Shown here: positions 23,343-35,550 of the stretch, in pieces
Layout: every line of letters begins with the position of its first letter
Numbering within the stretch: position 1 is the stretch's first letter
DNA from: Fomes fomentarius
Taxonomy: Eukaryota; Basidiomycota; Agaricomycetes; Polyporales; Polyporaceae
NCBI GenBank assembly: GCA_022606135.1
Contig: JABYQN010000005.1
Coordinates: forward strand, 2,480,001 to 2,544,000
Direction: 5' to 3'
Length of the DNA: 64,000 nt
Position numbers and translations under genes: made by a program
Notes under the pieces: model-generated
Database searches by the model: none
Told to the model about the DNA's origin: nothing
What the model saw: the letters and a program-made list of their open reading frames with translations, nothing else

Positions 23343-26256
23343 TCAGCCGCCATATGGACTTGGTTGCCGCTGCAGCTGTGAGCCAGACGACGTCGTACAC
23401 TCGTACAGCGTGAACATGACCAACAGATGCAGCGCTATCGCATACAGGATGAACGCTGTTCGTGTCCGACGGTTGCCAAGGACAGCCCGCGTGAGCACGA
23501 GCACGCCCCGTTCCAGGACATTCAGGGACTCATACGCTCGAGTTGCTTCCTATATGAGGTATCAATGCATGAGCGTTCGGACGTGTTTGACGATGGGAAT
23601 TGAGCCTCATACGCACCCTACCACGAAAGGCCTGAAAGGGGTTCATCGCTTCCTCGCTGATATAGCGGTCAGGTAGCGTCTCTACTGCGAAGATAGAGAA
23701 AGATACATACTATCTCGCCCGGTACTTGCTCATGTCGTCTGAGCGACCCGCCGCATTCGTTGGGATCGGATCGAGTGTTGATGGACGTGTGGAAGCGTCT
23801 TCGCGGTAACTCTGCATATATCGGACTTTCTCGTAAAGCTTGAGGTTGTCCGCTTGCAGGCTCTTGACCTCCGCCCGTAGCTCGGAGATGATGTTGAACT
23901 GTTTCCGCAATTCCTGTTCCATAGAACATGAGACCTAGTCGCGTCGGCAAATGATGGGTGCGTACTTCCTCAAGCTCTGCGTTGCGCTGTCTGAAGCGAT
24001 CCCGCTGACTTGTAACGATCGGTAGGATAGAAGTATCAGCTGATGGAGCAAATGGTATCGGCGTGTTCCTCGCCGGAGTTTCCTAGACCGTTCGGTGAGC
24101 AACGTCCCCCTCGTGAGATTGGTACAAGGAAAGCCTACCCCACTCTTCTTGCCCAGGTCCAGACCCGCTAGCACGTCCACCGGAGTGGCGGACCCAGTGC
24201 CGTTCGCGGGAGAACTCGTGCCGTTGACTCCCCCGTCTTTGCGCTGATCCATCTGTAGCAGGTCCGTCTCAAGCTTCTCGTTGAGAGCATGCTGCTTCTC
24301 CAACTCAGACTCCGTCGCTTCCAGCTGAGACTGCACTGATTGTAACGCGCTCTCCAATTCGGCATGCAGGATCTACGAGAATAGTGTCAGCTATTGCCAG
24401 GTTAGAGTTCGACGAAACAGAGTCCGCACTCGGAACTTGGTGAGCTCTTCGAGGATGCGCTTGTTCTTGGTTGCGAGAAGAACTTCGAGAGATTTCCCTT
24501 GCTGAGCGTTGGCCTTTTCGGCATTCGGATTGGGTAGGTGAAGACCAAGAGCATCTCCATTCAATGTAACATCATCCTCGGTGTCCTCATCGCCTTCCAG
24601 ACCGGCAAATTCGACGTACTAAGCGCCCGCATGGTAAGCCACTGGGCCAAAAGGCATCCAAGAGGGGGGCGTACCTTCATGATCTCTAGCTCGCGCTTGA
24701 TCTCATCGTAGTCCGCGTACTGCTTGAGCTTGGACTTAAGTTGGTCTACCTCGGCTACCTTCTTTTGGACCTCTCGTCCGAGCTCGTCGGCCTTCCTAGC
24801 AGCTGCTGTTTGGGCCTCTCCCGTCGCCTTCTTCTGCGCGTCGAGAGCCTGCGAGAGGCGGTCGGTCTCGGACTCCAGGTCAGCGATCTTTGACTCGTAC
24901 TCTTTGATCCTGAGTTTTGTCGACTCAGTCTGTGGGTATATATACCAAGGCGAACGCTGCACACCTTGCAGTGTCCTCATGGCCGCTCTTGATGGACTCA
25001 ATCTCCGCGCGAAGCAGCTCCTGTTGATTGACTGTAAGAGATACATTTCTTCGATAAAGAGGAGCCAGCTACAAACATTTCGACGTTCAACCGTAGCTAC
25101 ACGACTGTTGGCGTGTTCGAGATCGGCGACGAGCATGTCTAGTTCAGCTAACTTCGACACGACTTCCTGGTCTTTGAAGAAGATCAGCAACGTGCGACTT
25201 GGTGCGCGACACAACCATATGAGCATACCCTGGCGCTGAGTGTGGTCGAGGAGCTTAGCCTGATTTGACTCATGAGACGTGCGAAGGTCACGGAGCTGGT
25301 TCTTCGTCAAAGCCAGCTGCCGTTGGAGATCTTGCTCACTGCTCGGATGTAAGTGTATGGATGCATTAGTTGAGTCTTGCGACGACGTACCGCTCCTCGT
25401 AATTCCGCATCTTCTCGTCATACGTCGCGTTTAGCTCGTTCTCCTTCTGGGTGACCTTCTCCTGGATGAGCTCATCCATCTACCGACGCGGGTTACTAAG
25501 TGCATCAATACAGGGCACCGTCATACGCGCACACCTTTTGTTCTAGTTGTTCGATGCGCGAGTCCGCCTTCTTCTTAGCACTCTCTAACGAAGAGACCTC
25601 ATTGAGCCGTTTGCGCAGTTCCGCATTCTCTTCGCGAGCATCCTGAAGGTCCGCCTCAAGTTCACGTGCTTCAGCAACTTTGACGGTTTGGTCCTAGAGT
25701 CGACGCGATGAACGAGTACGCATGTAGGAGAGTACAGTAAACGTACTACTGCAGCTTCGAGGAATGGGTAGGGATCTGGTGCCTCTGCTAGAACCTTGTA
25801 AACATTGAGGAAGGCGTTCTCCGCAAACTTGGAACGTTTGGTAAGGTTATCAATCTCGGTTTGGTATGCTGAAACACGAACGGGACAGACTCGTAAACCG
25901 TGTATTGGCAAGAGCACGTCACCGCGGAACTCACCTTTCAGAAGAGTCTTGAACGCTGTAAGCTTCTCCTCGTCCGGAATTTTCTTAAACTCTGAATTTC
26001 ATTGACATTAAGTCGTGAACCTGGTGTACACTGTGTATAAATGTACCTTTGGTACGGTCTGCCAATGCCTTCCGTCCCACCACACTCTCCTTCTGGTTCT
26101 CCACAAGCTCAATACCTTGAGCATCAAGTGTCTTCTGAAGGTCCAAGAGGTTGATGTCTAAGCAAGCCTGAGCACCATCGCAAGGCCGTCACAAGCATAT
26201 TCCCTACCCTTCCATGTTGCCAGAGCCCCAGAGAAGTTCTGTTCTGTTGAGGTCAT
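23343..26256 (-). CDS. COY1: COY1/CASP-type Golgi coiled-coil protein
   Basis: Sixteen exons from the right: 26208-26256, 26047-26157, 25935-25991, 25747-25868, 25535-25693, 25391-25479, 25229-25338, 25073-25171, 24965-25031, 24675-24909, 24430-24618, 24139-24372, 23966-24082, 23711-23913, 23617-23656, 23343-23549 (695 aa). The N-terminus (NFSGALATWKDINLLDLQKT) is the CASP signature. Most of the protein is coiled coil. The C-terminal CASP domain reads NPFQAFRGREATRAYESLN, then LTRAVLGNRRTRTAFILY, and ends in a tail anchor (ILYAIALHLLVMFTLYEC). This tail-anchored golgin organises intra-Golgi vesicle traffic. It is divergent from the uS9m gene, with 329 bp between the start codons. Confidence 0.93.
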
Positions 26257-26585
26257 AGCAGATGTCTTCGCAGTCAGTTGGTGGGCGCGCCTTCCTTGCT
26301 CAGAGTATTCTTAAAGAAGTGGCAAGCTTAGAGATAGCCAGAGACCTGCTCCGCGATATGGACAACACGGAGGATGAGTTACACGTCGAGAACAAAGTCC
26401 AGGTGCACCGGCGCGAGTGCAGTCCACAACTTGGACCAAAATGGTAGGTCACTCTCACGGCAATGAAATGTCGCCCGCGATGGCGCCCAAGACAGCTTGC
26501 ACACTGTATCCGACAGCGAGCTCTGCCTGGGACGCGGTCTCGGACGTCTCTGGCATTCTTTCTGTCGCTCTGAGTCGCCTTCCCC
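26257..26585. promoter_or_regulatory. bidirectional promoter region of COY1 and uS9m
   Basis: The two start codons are 329 bp apart and point away from each other, so both promoters must overlap or adjoin here. No clear TATA box was seen, which fits two housekeeping genes. Confidence 0.55.
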
Positions 26586-27848
26586 ATGAATATCTCTAGA
26601 CAGGCCGCTAGGGGCGCACTGCGCTTCCGGCAGTATGCGACAACTGCCTACGTCCCGCCCGCCTCGATGGCCGGTTTCCAGCGAGAACGTCCCCCTCCCC
26701 CTCCCAAACCAAAACCCGAATCCCCCACCTTCTACACTGGACGCTCCAACTACTATGACCAGCTCTTGGCCCTCGAAAGCGCGACCAAACACACCCGCAC
26801 CGCTCTCCAAGAACTCGAGCTCCTCCCTCTCCCCAAGTACGCCCGAGAAAACCTACCCCCACTGCGTCCGGTGTGGAAGAACAAGATCGACCTCGCTGAG
26901 CTCATGAGCGCGAGCCTCACCACGTCACGGTACCGTCGGTTCATCACCCAGCTCAACCAACTGAACGAGTACCGCCGACTCGCAGAGGTCGCAGGACACA
27001 TGGAGCTGGCGTCGCGCGTCCAGCGCGTCTTGGACGTATTCGAGCGGGATAACAAGGAGGCCATCCTTGCGCATGGAAAGAGGAAGCCGGTCAAGTTTGA
27101 CGAGTTCGGGAGGTCGTACACAATTGGGCGGAGGAAGGAGAGCACGGCGCGTGTCTGGGTCATCGCGACACAACCTCCTCCAGAAGAGACGAGTGCGTCG
27201 TCGTCGGAAAATGAGAATGTCGATGCAGCGGTACAACCAGATGTAGCGGTACCACTGGATGCGGCGGTACCAGAAGCACCGTCCACATCTGCACCCGCGG
27301 AGGGGATCGCTGGTTTCACGAGTGGGCCACTGTCTCTGGCCCCCACACCGATCAAGGTGCCTACGACCAACATCCTCATCAACAACATTCCCCTCGCGGA
27401 GTACTTGTGAGTCCCCTCCCTACAAACGGCTTTCTGCAATGTTGCTCAGGTTCGAACAGCCCTCATGTCGACGACCGTGAACGCGTCGTTCGACCGTTCC
27501 GAGTCGCTGGCCTCATCGGCGCCTTCAACGTCTTCGCTCTTGTGCGAGGCGGCGGCACCACAGGCCAGAGCGGAGCCGTCACCCTAGGTATCGCCAAGGC
27601 ACTTGCAGCACACGCCCCCGAGGCGGAACCAATACTGAGGAAAGGTATGTTATTTGCTGTGGTTTTGAGTGCTGCATAGATTGGTTGATCACGTCCATCC
27701 CAGCGAAACTACTCAAGCGTGATCCTCGTATGGTTGAGCGTAAGAAGACTGGTCGCGCCAAGGCTCGCAAAGCGGTACGCCTTCGTGTTCTCCTTGCTAG
27801 TCCACCGCTTGACATATTTGTGTGCAGTATACTTGGGTTAAGCGTTAG
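26586..27848 (+). CDS. MRPS9: mitochondrial small-subunit ribosomal protein uS9m
   Basis: Exons 26586-27406, 27460-27644, 27704-27774, 27828-27848 (365 aa). The basic, Ser/Arg-rich N-terminus (MNISRQAARGALRFRQYA) is a typical mitochondrial targeting peptide. The conserved S9 domain starts at GRRKESTARVWV, continues through ILINNIPLAEYF, then RVVRPFRVAGLIGAFNVFA, RGGGTTGQSGA, RDPRMVERKKTGRAKARK, and ends in the universal YTWVKR tail that reaches the ribosomal P site. The acceptor ending at 27459 was preferred over an upstream AG because only it keeps frame. An Ala/Val/Pro-rich insert near residues 200-255 is species-specific. Confidence 0.95.
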
Positions 27849-28170
27849 TCTGCTGTCTTCATGGGCCGCTAGAGACTATGTGCTACATTCGTATAATGTC
27901 GACGCATGTTGTCGTAATCTACGCTTTCCTGCTCTCATGCGCATGATATATGCGGTAAGTATGATAGGCCGCGGGACTACGCAAACAAACTTGCACGAGT
28001 GAGGTGATGTAATCAATATAGCAGCTTTATGAAAAGCGTAAGAGCTGTAAGTATGAGGATAGCAGTGAAGGTAATAAGGTACACCGAAGATGAATCGTCC
28101 ACACCAAGCCCACAATGTCCTCCCATGCAGCAAATCGCAGTCGCAATCGTGATCGCACGCGTAAAAACCG
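27849..28170. other. convergent 3' flanks of uS9m and BRE1
   Basis: About 320 bp between two stop codons facing each other; expected to hold both 3' UTRs. Open frames crossing it are shadows of the BRE1 end. No gene seen. Confidence 0.6.
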
Positions 28171-31100
28171 TCATTGAAACCACAATTGCTGCACTTCACC
28201 CTGAGAGAAAGGAAGGTTGCACGCCGGACACTTGCGCTGCCGTGTCGATATCCGTGCCTCTACGCAAGACTTGCAGAACGCTAGAACATGCGTTAGTCAT
28301 CGTGGTGGGAGATAAATCTGAGGAAACGTGCTTACTATGCATGCACTTCGTAATGACCGTATTGCGCATGTTCATCGAGCAAGTTGAACACTTTAGTAGG
28401 CTCTGCGAGGCATGTCAGGTGGAATTGAAACGATATGCGCTGAGCAGGAAGAGACGTACCATGCACTTGTTGACCTCTTTCTGCAATTCGACCTCCTTCC
28501 CACTTGACCCAGAAGAGGAGGAAGTTGACTTGAGCTTCGCTGCATTCTTCTCGGCCTCCTTCTTTGTCTTGAGAAGGCTCTCTTCGAGCTTGCGCAACTC
28601 GGTGCGTTTGCGCTCAACTTCCTTAGTATGCTCCGTGAATGCGGCACGAAGCTACAGAGAGTCAGCAACCCACAATATGAATAGTATGAACGCAGGCTAT
28701 CTCACCTCGTCGGCGCTCCTCCTTTCGCCTTGCGCACGAATGCGCCATTCAGCAAGATCAGCATCCAAGAGGCTCCCCCGCTCCTTCTGCTCTTCGGCCA
28801 CCTTCTTATGTAGCACAAGCTCCTTCTCAAGAAGGCTCTATATTCCATTCATCATCAATATGCAGAAACTACGATCCTCGTTTGACGATACAACTTACTA
28901 TTCGACTCATAAGGTTCTTCTCGGTGTCTGTGAGCTTCTCGATCACCTTGGCTGCCTTCTCAAGATTCTGCGAAAGCTTCTTGCGTTCTCCGTCGAGGGA
29001 GTCTCTGTCGCGCATACATTGGTAGAATTTGTTGTCCGCTTTCGCTTTCTATATGACGTTCAAAGTGATCAGCTTCAGTCGTTCGTGACTAGACGTCAGC
29101 ACTAACATCAGTATTGGCCTTGCTGATCCGATCTTCTACCGAAGCCAAGTCGTAGACCTTCTTCTTGATCTGCTTTTCAAGACCTTCCCAGGCGTTCGAG
29201 AGCTTGCCCAGCTCGTCGTACATGGCGGACTCCGCCTGGACATGTCGTTAGATTGTGCCAAGTGGTAGCCATAACACAAATACTACACACCTGCTCGCGT
29301 TGCTTATCTTGTAAATGCAGCTTGTCCAGTTCATCCTGCTTTCGCTGGAGCTGCTCCGACAACTGCGAGACATCTGCGGGCATGGAAGACGCATCACCAT
29401 AGACAGCACGGTACTTGTCGAGCTCCTTCTCGACCTGCGCGAGCTGTCTCCGGACTTCAGCTTCGGCCTTGGCGATGTCGCCCCGTCCGGCAAGCGTCTT
29501 CTCGAGCGCCGCGACGCGATCCTCGGCGGCGCTGATGGACAGAACTGTCAATGAATGTCAGGCACGAAAACAACAACAGATATGACGCACGATAGTCTGC
29601 GCTTCAGATCGTCGGCATATGACGCGTCTGGAGAGCTCTGCCAAAAGAACTTCATCAGGTCCTCGTCGCCCGCACTGGCCGCGATGCGCGTCTTGAGTCG
29701 CTTGTTCTCGGACTCGAAGATAGCTATTCGTTCCTGTTATTGATGTTTAGTCTTAGTCCTTGGTTCACGGCAACTTTGGCACGTACCGCGCGAGCCTCCG
29801 CCAATGCTCTGAACTCCAAAGCAGAAGCCGATCTGTGCTGTTCCTTCGCCTTGCGTTCGTTGATCTCTATTTGGTATTGGTCGCGTTGCTCTCGGAGACG
29901 TCCTATCTCCAAGTCACGCTTGCCGACTAATTGCTTGAGCTCCGCAACGACACCCTCATTGACGGTCTAAACCGAACATAAATGAAAGAAGCACAAGGCA
30001 ACGTCATTACATACCTTCATTCCTACCTCGAACTCTGCACGCGAAGAGGTCAGGTTGTCAAGCTGTTCCTTCACCTTGGTCGCTTCTGTTTGCGATTCCT
30101 GGACTGTATGCTCGAGTTTCGAAGCGCGCTCTTGCAGGACTTTATAGGGAACGGACTCTGTGACCAATTCTTCAGGCAGGGCTTTGAGCTGAAGAACAAT
30201 ATGATGAATATCGAATCTGCAGCATCCAGTAATGTGGATAAGAAGTTCACCTGTAATTGCGCAGCTTGCAATTGGTTTCGCAACTCCGTGTTCTCGAGAG
30301 TGAGCTCCTCGATCTTAGTCTCACGATGGTGAGCTAGGTCCCGCCACTCGTCACTATCTCCGGAATGAATGCCGTTGATGGCTTGTGGCTACGGAGAAAC
30401 ATTCTTTTCTGTCAGGACACATGTCGAGATGGTGAATGACGTTCATGCTCACTGCTGCGGGAGATGCAGCACTCTCTGTGGGCGCGCTCTCAATCGGCTC
30501 CTCCTTGGTGACGGTGAGTGGATTGATAGACTTGCTCTGCAGACGGTCTGCACGTTTCTCGGCTGCAATGAGTTCTTCATGGAACCTATCCTTCTGAGAC
30601 TGCGTATCACGAAGCTGTGTCCGTAAGAGAGCAAGTTCTGATTTCAGAGCGGAACGCTATGAAAGGTCAGGATAGCTCCGGACATACCGATACGAACTTC
30701 GCCTACCTCAGTCTCCGCTTCCTGACACCGCTTTCTCAACTGCTCGTCCGACAGACCCGCATTCCCTTGTGCACTCAAGCTCACAAATGCTTCGACGAGA
30801 TTCGAAGTGGCTTGCAGCTTGCCCCGTACAGCGGTGACATACTCGGGGGCATTGTCTGTCGAGAATTGTGAAGCGAGACCCTGTATGTCTATGTGCCAGA
30901 TAAGTTAGTATCCGTGGCGATTAGGTACAACACCGGAGAACAACTCGCCTTCGGACTCAGTTTGGAGACGAGGGAGGTCCTCCGGTTTCACGAGGGAGCG
31001 TATTGTACCAATCAACTGCGCACGGCATGAGGGTCTAAGTTGAAAGCGTACTAATAACTCTTACCTGCGCCCAACACGCCTCCAACGCAGCCAAGCCTGC

Positions 31101-31415
31101 CTGACACGTACTGAACCGGCGCTCTAGTTCTGCAACCCGAGTTTGGCTCCTCTCCGCCTCGCGTGAATAGTACTTCATTCGCCTGTAGATGGCCTCCTTC
31201 CGGAATAACTGCGTTGCACAGCATCAGACCCACGACCTGCCCTGTACAAGACAAGTCTACCATACCTCAATATTGTCGCCCTCCTTGGGTTCGTCACTAT
31301 GGGATGCGATGGTTCCATTAGGATGACTTGGCGTTGCAAGTTCGTCCGAGACCGCCCGCTTCTTGGCTCGCGAGTGCTCTCCGTCGTCTGCGTGTGGCCT
31401 CTTCTTGGACTCCAT
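28171..31415 (-). CDS. BRE1: BRE1, E3 ubiquitin ligase for histone H2B
   Basis: Sixteen exons from the right: 31266-31415, 31065-31208, 30949-31015, 30707-30888, 30453-30656, 30251-30388, 30015-30188, 29787-29966, 29591-29733, 29291-29531, 29107-29235, 28899-29048, 28706-28837, 28460-28651, 28336-28402, 28171-28280 (800 aa). A bipartite basic N-terminus (MESKKRP, RAKKRAV) suggests nuclear import. Long coiled coils follow, and the C-terminal RING finger is complete: KCSTCSMNMRNTVITKCMH, TFCKSCVEARIST, RKCPACNLPF, ending in QQLWFQ. With Rad6 it monoubiquitinates H2B, a prerequisite for Set1 and Dot1 methylation in yeast. Intron 30889-30948 has a GC donor (AG|GCGAGT); no GT alternative keeps frame. 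Confidence 0.95.
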
Positions 31416-32195
31416 GGCTAGTGAGAATGGGGGCAAAAGCTGGTGAGGGAGAGCAACACCAGCCACAGCGAGCTCGAGAACTGGAAGAGTCGACGACCAA
31501 GGGACGCCAGATAAATTCAAACTCCGCATAATGTTTGTCCCTCTTTGTAAGCGCCCTTGTGTGGTCATCTCTTGACCAATGACCTGACCGAACCGACTCG
31601 CAGTCATCTATCTCTTCAATACAACGCTGAGCGCCACGAATTGCATGCATACAGTCACCCAGCGATCCTTGAATCCAAGACTCACGCGTGATTGTTGATC
31701 TCGAAGAAGTTCTACGTAAGTACAGCCTGTAGGCGCAAGAGTAAGCTCTCTAGTATGTCTTACAACGGTGTCCTTTCACCCACTCCTCTTTCCAGTACAA
31801 GAAATCATCGTTTGAAATCTTCTCTGGCGTTAATCGATGTGGTACGTTTAATTTCCCGGAAACACAAACTTCCCCCCAAATCACACGGAAGTCCTTATTT
31901 ACGTTACGTGGGGCCTACGGTACGTTCAATTTTAGCCATACCGATTTTTAAGTGATGCATAACGCAGACATCTCAGGTCCGGCTACCATTGAGCGACGCT
32001 AGACTGCGCCCATATAATACCATGCGGTATGTTCACTCTCTTCTACCACATGCTACCTGCATTTGGTAAAACACTGCAATTCGACTTCGAACCTCTGAAC
32101 CCTGCGTTGTCTGCCCGGGAAATTAACAGTTTCTCAACTATATATCTCTTCTATGGTGATAAGATTCTGTCCCTGTACCATAACCTTCGACTCCC
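31416..32195. other. BRE1 upstream region, no gene seen
   Basis: BRE1 promoter side and sequence leading into the P450 relic. Short open frames occur (for example 31692-31955) but show no motifs. Earlier P450 exons were looked for just before 32196 and not found convincingly. Confidence 0.45.
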
Positions 32196-32720
32196 GAGGA
32201 GTGGCGTCGCATCCGCCGCACATCATGACGGCACTTCACGCCCATCCTCCTGCAAGACTCTCGTCGTTTCCTTCGCTTCCTGAATGCCGATCCGGATCGC
32301 TTGCGTGAGCTTCCCGAATTGCAAGTACCTCAGATATTCCATCGTTGTGAGTGCTCATACTGAAAATTTTGTGCACGTCGCTCTCAACGACAAGAAATAC
32401 GTGGTTCCGCTCCATGACGCTCTCGAAGGCCGGGAATCACTCACGGAAAGCTTCCTTGTCGAGCATTTCCCGCTTCTGCACCTTGTTGATGCATCGTTGG
32501 TCATCAGCATTGCTTCAATACTACACGTCTTCAAGGTTGTACGACAATGACAATGGACAACCACCTGAAGGCAATTGGATGTCTACGAATTCGTGAGTTT
32601 CTATACTACGCTATACTACGAGAATGAGCTACGTGTATTGCTGGGAATGCATTCATCCTATCAGGTTGAAATGTACTATTCAACCTCCATCTGCCCTTGC
32701 GGAAGCGCTGCTCAGGGAAT
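32196..32720 (+). pseudogene. cytochrome P450 relic, internally deleted
   Basis: Pieces align in order with the intact P450 1 kb downstream. EEWRRIRRTS then an in-frame TGA matches EEWRRTRRAS; RRFLRFLNADPDRLRELPEL matches RRLLRLLNADPDRLQELLQL; LNDKKYVVPLHDALEG and FLVEHFPLL match VSDKKYIPLLHSALQG and FLVEYVPIL; SIASILHVF matches NVASILHVF; and HPIRLKCTIQPPSALAEALL matches the C-terminus. The I-helix, ExxR and heme-cysteine regions are absent. An in-frame stop plus this deletion make it non-functional. It is a tandem duplicate of the gene at 33521. Confidence 0.88.
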
Positions 32721-33520
32721 CATGGTCATAATATTAGCATAACCGGTTCCACGACGGGCATTCACTTTCCAGAATAATATCAGAATTTTTCTCCTGTTCT
32801 CGTGATATTCCACACCTGCCGAGCCATCCAGCCCCAGTTGCTGCGCGGAATGTACCCGCCGCTTGTGAGGAAGATGACACGGAGAGACTGTCAGTCAGAC
32901 CGCTCTAAAAATATTGACCTTTTCTTTGCGGGACGAACATGAACGCCCGGAACTTCCGAGTTGTCGGAGTGAGTACTGTAGTGACCGATTCATTCCCGTT
33001 TCAATAGGCTCCTGAAACAAACTCGAGTCGCACCCCGGGGATCAGCGGTGTCCCTACTCTCTTGGAGAAGTTCGTGCATTCGAACCATAGCGACCAACCA
33101 CCGCCGACCGATCCGCGCTCGACACAAGTAAACTTTCGTGGGCGAATATATCTAGGTATCGATCTTCCTGCGATTGTCTATCAAACGCCCTTCACTATCA
33201 TTCAATTCATCCGGCAGGTCACCAGTGGGGCCAGCGGTAGTGGTAACTCAATTTGCATCGAAGCTAGTCGCAATTAGTCGACGGACCTCCTCCATGTGCA
33301 ATCATGAGCAACGAATCTTTATGATCTAAGGTGCAATTTGCTCACGTACCGGCATGGCTTAGGTTCAGGAGGTAAACCTTGGTTTTCCCGGACTCTCCGC
33401 CGGTCTAAATCAGCTGGTGTTGATGCCGCTGGTAAAGTGTTCCCTCCGAACCGCTGAACGCTCATCGAACAGTTTAAAGCCGCTACTAATCCGGGGGTCT
33501 TACTACACTCGCAGTGAAGG
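32721..33520. other. intergenic region between P450 relic and intact P450
   Basis: About 800 bp upstream of the intact P450, so it must include that promoter. No coding signal, TATA box or known repeat was recognised. Confidence 0.4.
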
Positions 33521-35550
33521 ATGTTGTCCGCCAATCATGTCGCCGCCATCCTCATTGCCACTCTCTCCTCCATAGTCATACACTTCATTCGGTCCAACCG
33601 CCGTTGGCGTGCGAGGCTCCCGCCGGGTCCTAAACCTCTCCCACTTTTGGGCAACTTCCTCGACATCCGCAGGGAACAGCCCTGGGTCACCTACCGCGAT
33701 TGGTCTTTGAAGTATGGTGAGTGATCAACATTCAAACCCACGCACATCCAAAGTCTTACAGTGAGATCCTCTGTATATCATAGGTGATACACTCGGCCTA
33801 GTGATGCCAGGAGGGCAGGTCCTGGTCGTTCTACACTCGCATCAAGCAGCTGTCGACTTGTTGGACAAGCGTTCAGCAACGTGTTCTGACCGACCGAAGT
33901 CTCTGGTTGTCGACTTGTGAGCTCTTGTCCACTTTTCAGACCCTATCTCATCGTGTTCGCCAGGATCGGTTGGAGCTGGAATACCCCCCTTATACCGTAC
34001 GGCGAAGAGTGGCGGAGGACGCGGCGTGCGTCATGGCAGCACATGACCCCGAAGACCGTGTCCAAGTGTCACCCGGTCCTTCTCAAAGAGGCGCGCCGAC
34101 TACTGCGGTTGTTGAACGCCGACCCAGATCGCTTGCAGGAGCTGCTCCAATTGTGAGTCGTCCTCATACTAGCTGTGGAAGGAAATATCTTGAATGGCCA
34201 TTCGCACCGGCAGCTCCTTCGCAGCCGTTATCCTGAAGTCGATGTACGGCATCGACGTCGATGTTAGTGATAAGAAATACATACCGCTACTCCACAGCGC
34301 TCTACAGGGTCCAACGGAAGCGATGTTAGCCGGCAGCTTCCTCGTCGAGTACGTGCCGATCTTGCAGTATCTCCCTGCATGGTTCCCAGGCGGAGCATTC
34401 CAAAGGAAGTTTGCTCGGTGGAAGCGTCTTGCTGGCGAAGTATTGGAAACGCCGTTTGCTGAGGCTAAGCAGGCATGGGTGCGTCTTGAGGCAGGTCGGA
34501 AATGGTCACAATGCTTATAAAACATCGGAAACCGATAGGCGCGTGGCGAGGGATCCCATTCAGCAGTGCACGAAATGCTAGAAGCCATCTCCCAACGGCC
34601 AGAGCTCAGTGAAGTGGAGGCGGCCGATGAGGAGCGCATTGCGAAGATTGGCGCGGCAAATGTGTATGCTGCTGGTGCAGACACCGTACGTTCCTATCAA
34701 GTGCCTTAAACTATCCGCCTGACGCTGTAGCTATGGATAGACTTTCTCTACGTTGACGTCGTTCTTCTGGGCGATGAGGCTGCATCCCGAGGTTCAAAAG
34801 AAGGCCCAAGCCGAGTTGGACAGCGTCGTCGGCCCCGACAGGCTCCCAGAGCACAGCGACCGCGAAGCACTTCCCTACATCAATGCTATCGTGAAGGAGG
34901 CTCTTCGTTGGCAGAATGTTGCTCCCCTCGGTGTAGTTCACAGGCTCATGTGCGATGACGAATACGACGGATATTTCTTGCCCGAGGGAACGCTCATATT
35001 CCCAAACACCTGGTAACCTCTCTCCCTGCATGTTGAGTCAAGAACGGAACGTCGACGGCTGACATGTCTGTGCAGGGGGATAATGCACGACCCAAAGACA
35101 TACCCCAATCCTGACGTGTTTGAGCCGGAGCGTTTCTTGAAGAACGGTACCCTGAACCATGACGTTCTGGCTCCCGAGAGTGTCGTATTCGGGTATGGAC
35201 GCAGGTACGAGACTTATACCCTACGTTCCGGGAGGGCAGTCATCCTAACACGCTCGTATGCAGGATTTGCCTAGGCAGACACCTTGCCGATGATTCGTTA
35301 TTCATCAACGTCGCTTCCATACTGCACGTCTTCACGATCGGTCCCCCGCTGGATGAGGGTGGACAGCCCCAGCCACTTGAAGTCAAGATGTCTACTGCTT
35401 TCCTTTCGTGAGTTGCTGCTTGCCTTCAGAGAGAAGGAAGCACAGTTGCTAATCGGCACGTTTGTGGGCTGGGACTGCAGTCATCCATCTGATTTCAAGT
35501 GCACTATCAAGCCTCGCTCTGCCCAAGCTGAAGCATTACTCAAGGAGTAA
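33521..35550 (+). CDS. cytochrome P450 monooxygenase, CYP5144/CYP5150-like
   Basis: Nine exons: 33521-33716, 33784-33916, 33940-34152, 34214-34478, 34539-34685, 34741-35012, 35076-35204, 35264-35407, 35481-35550 (522 aa). The N-terminus has a membrane anchor and the proline hinge LPPGPKPLPLLGN. Helix C is EEWRRTRRASWQHM; the I-helix reads AAGADTTFSTLTSFF; ExxR occurs in KEALRW; PERF motif is FEPERFL; and the heme loop is FGYGRRICLGRH. The family resembles large basidiomycete clans annotated as O-methylsterigmatocystin oxidoreductase-like, but substrate is unknown. Intron 33917-33939 is only 23 nt under this model, so that junction is the least certain: a slightly different exon 2/3 boundary may apply. 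Confidence 0.88.

Noticed and set aside
26753..27439. 228-codon minus-strand open frame
   Set aside because: Antisense shadow of the uS9m first exon, which has clear family motifs and codon usage on the plus strand.
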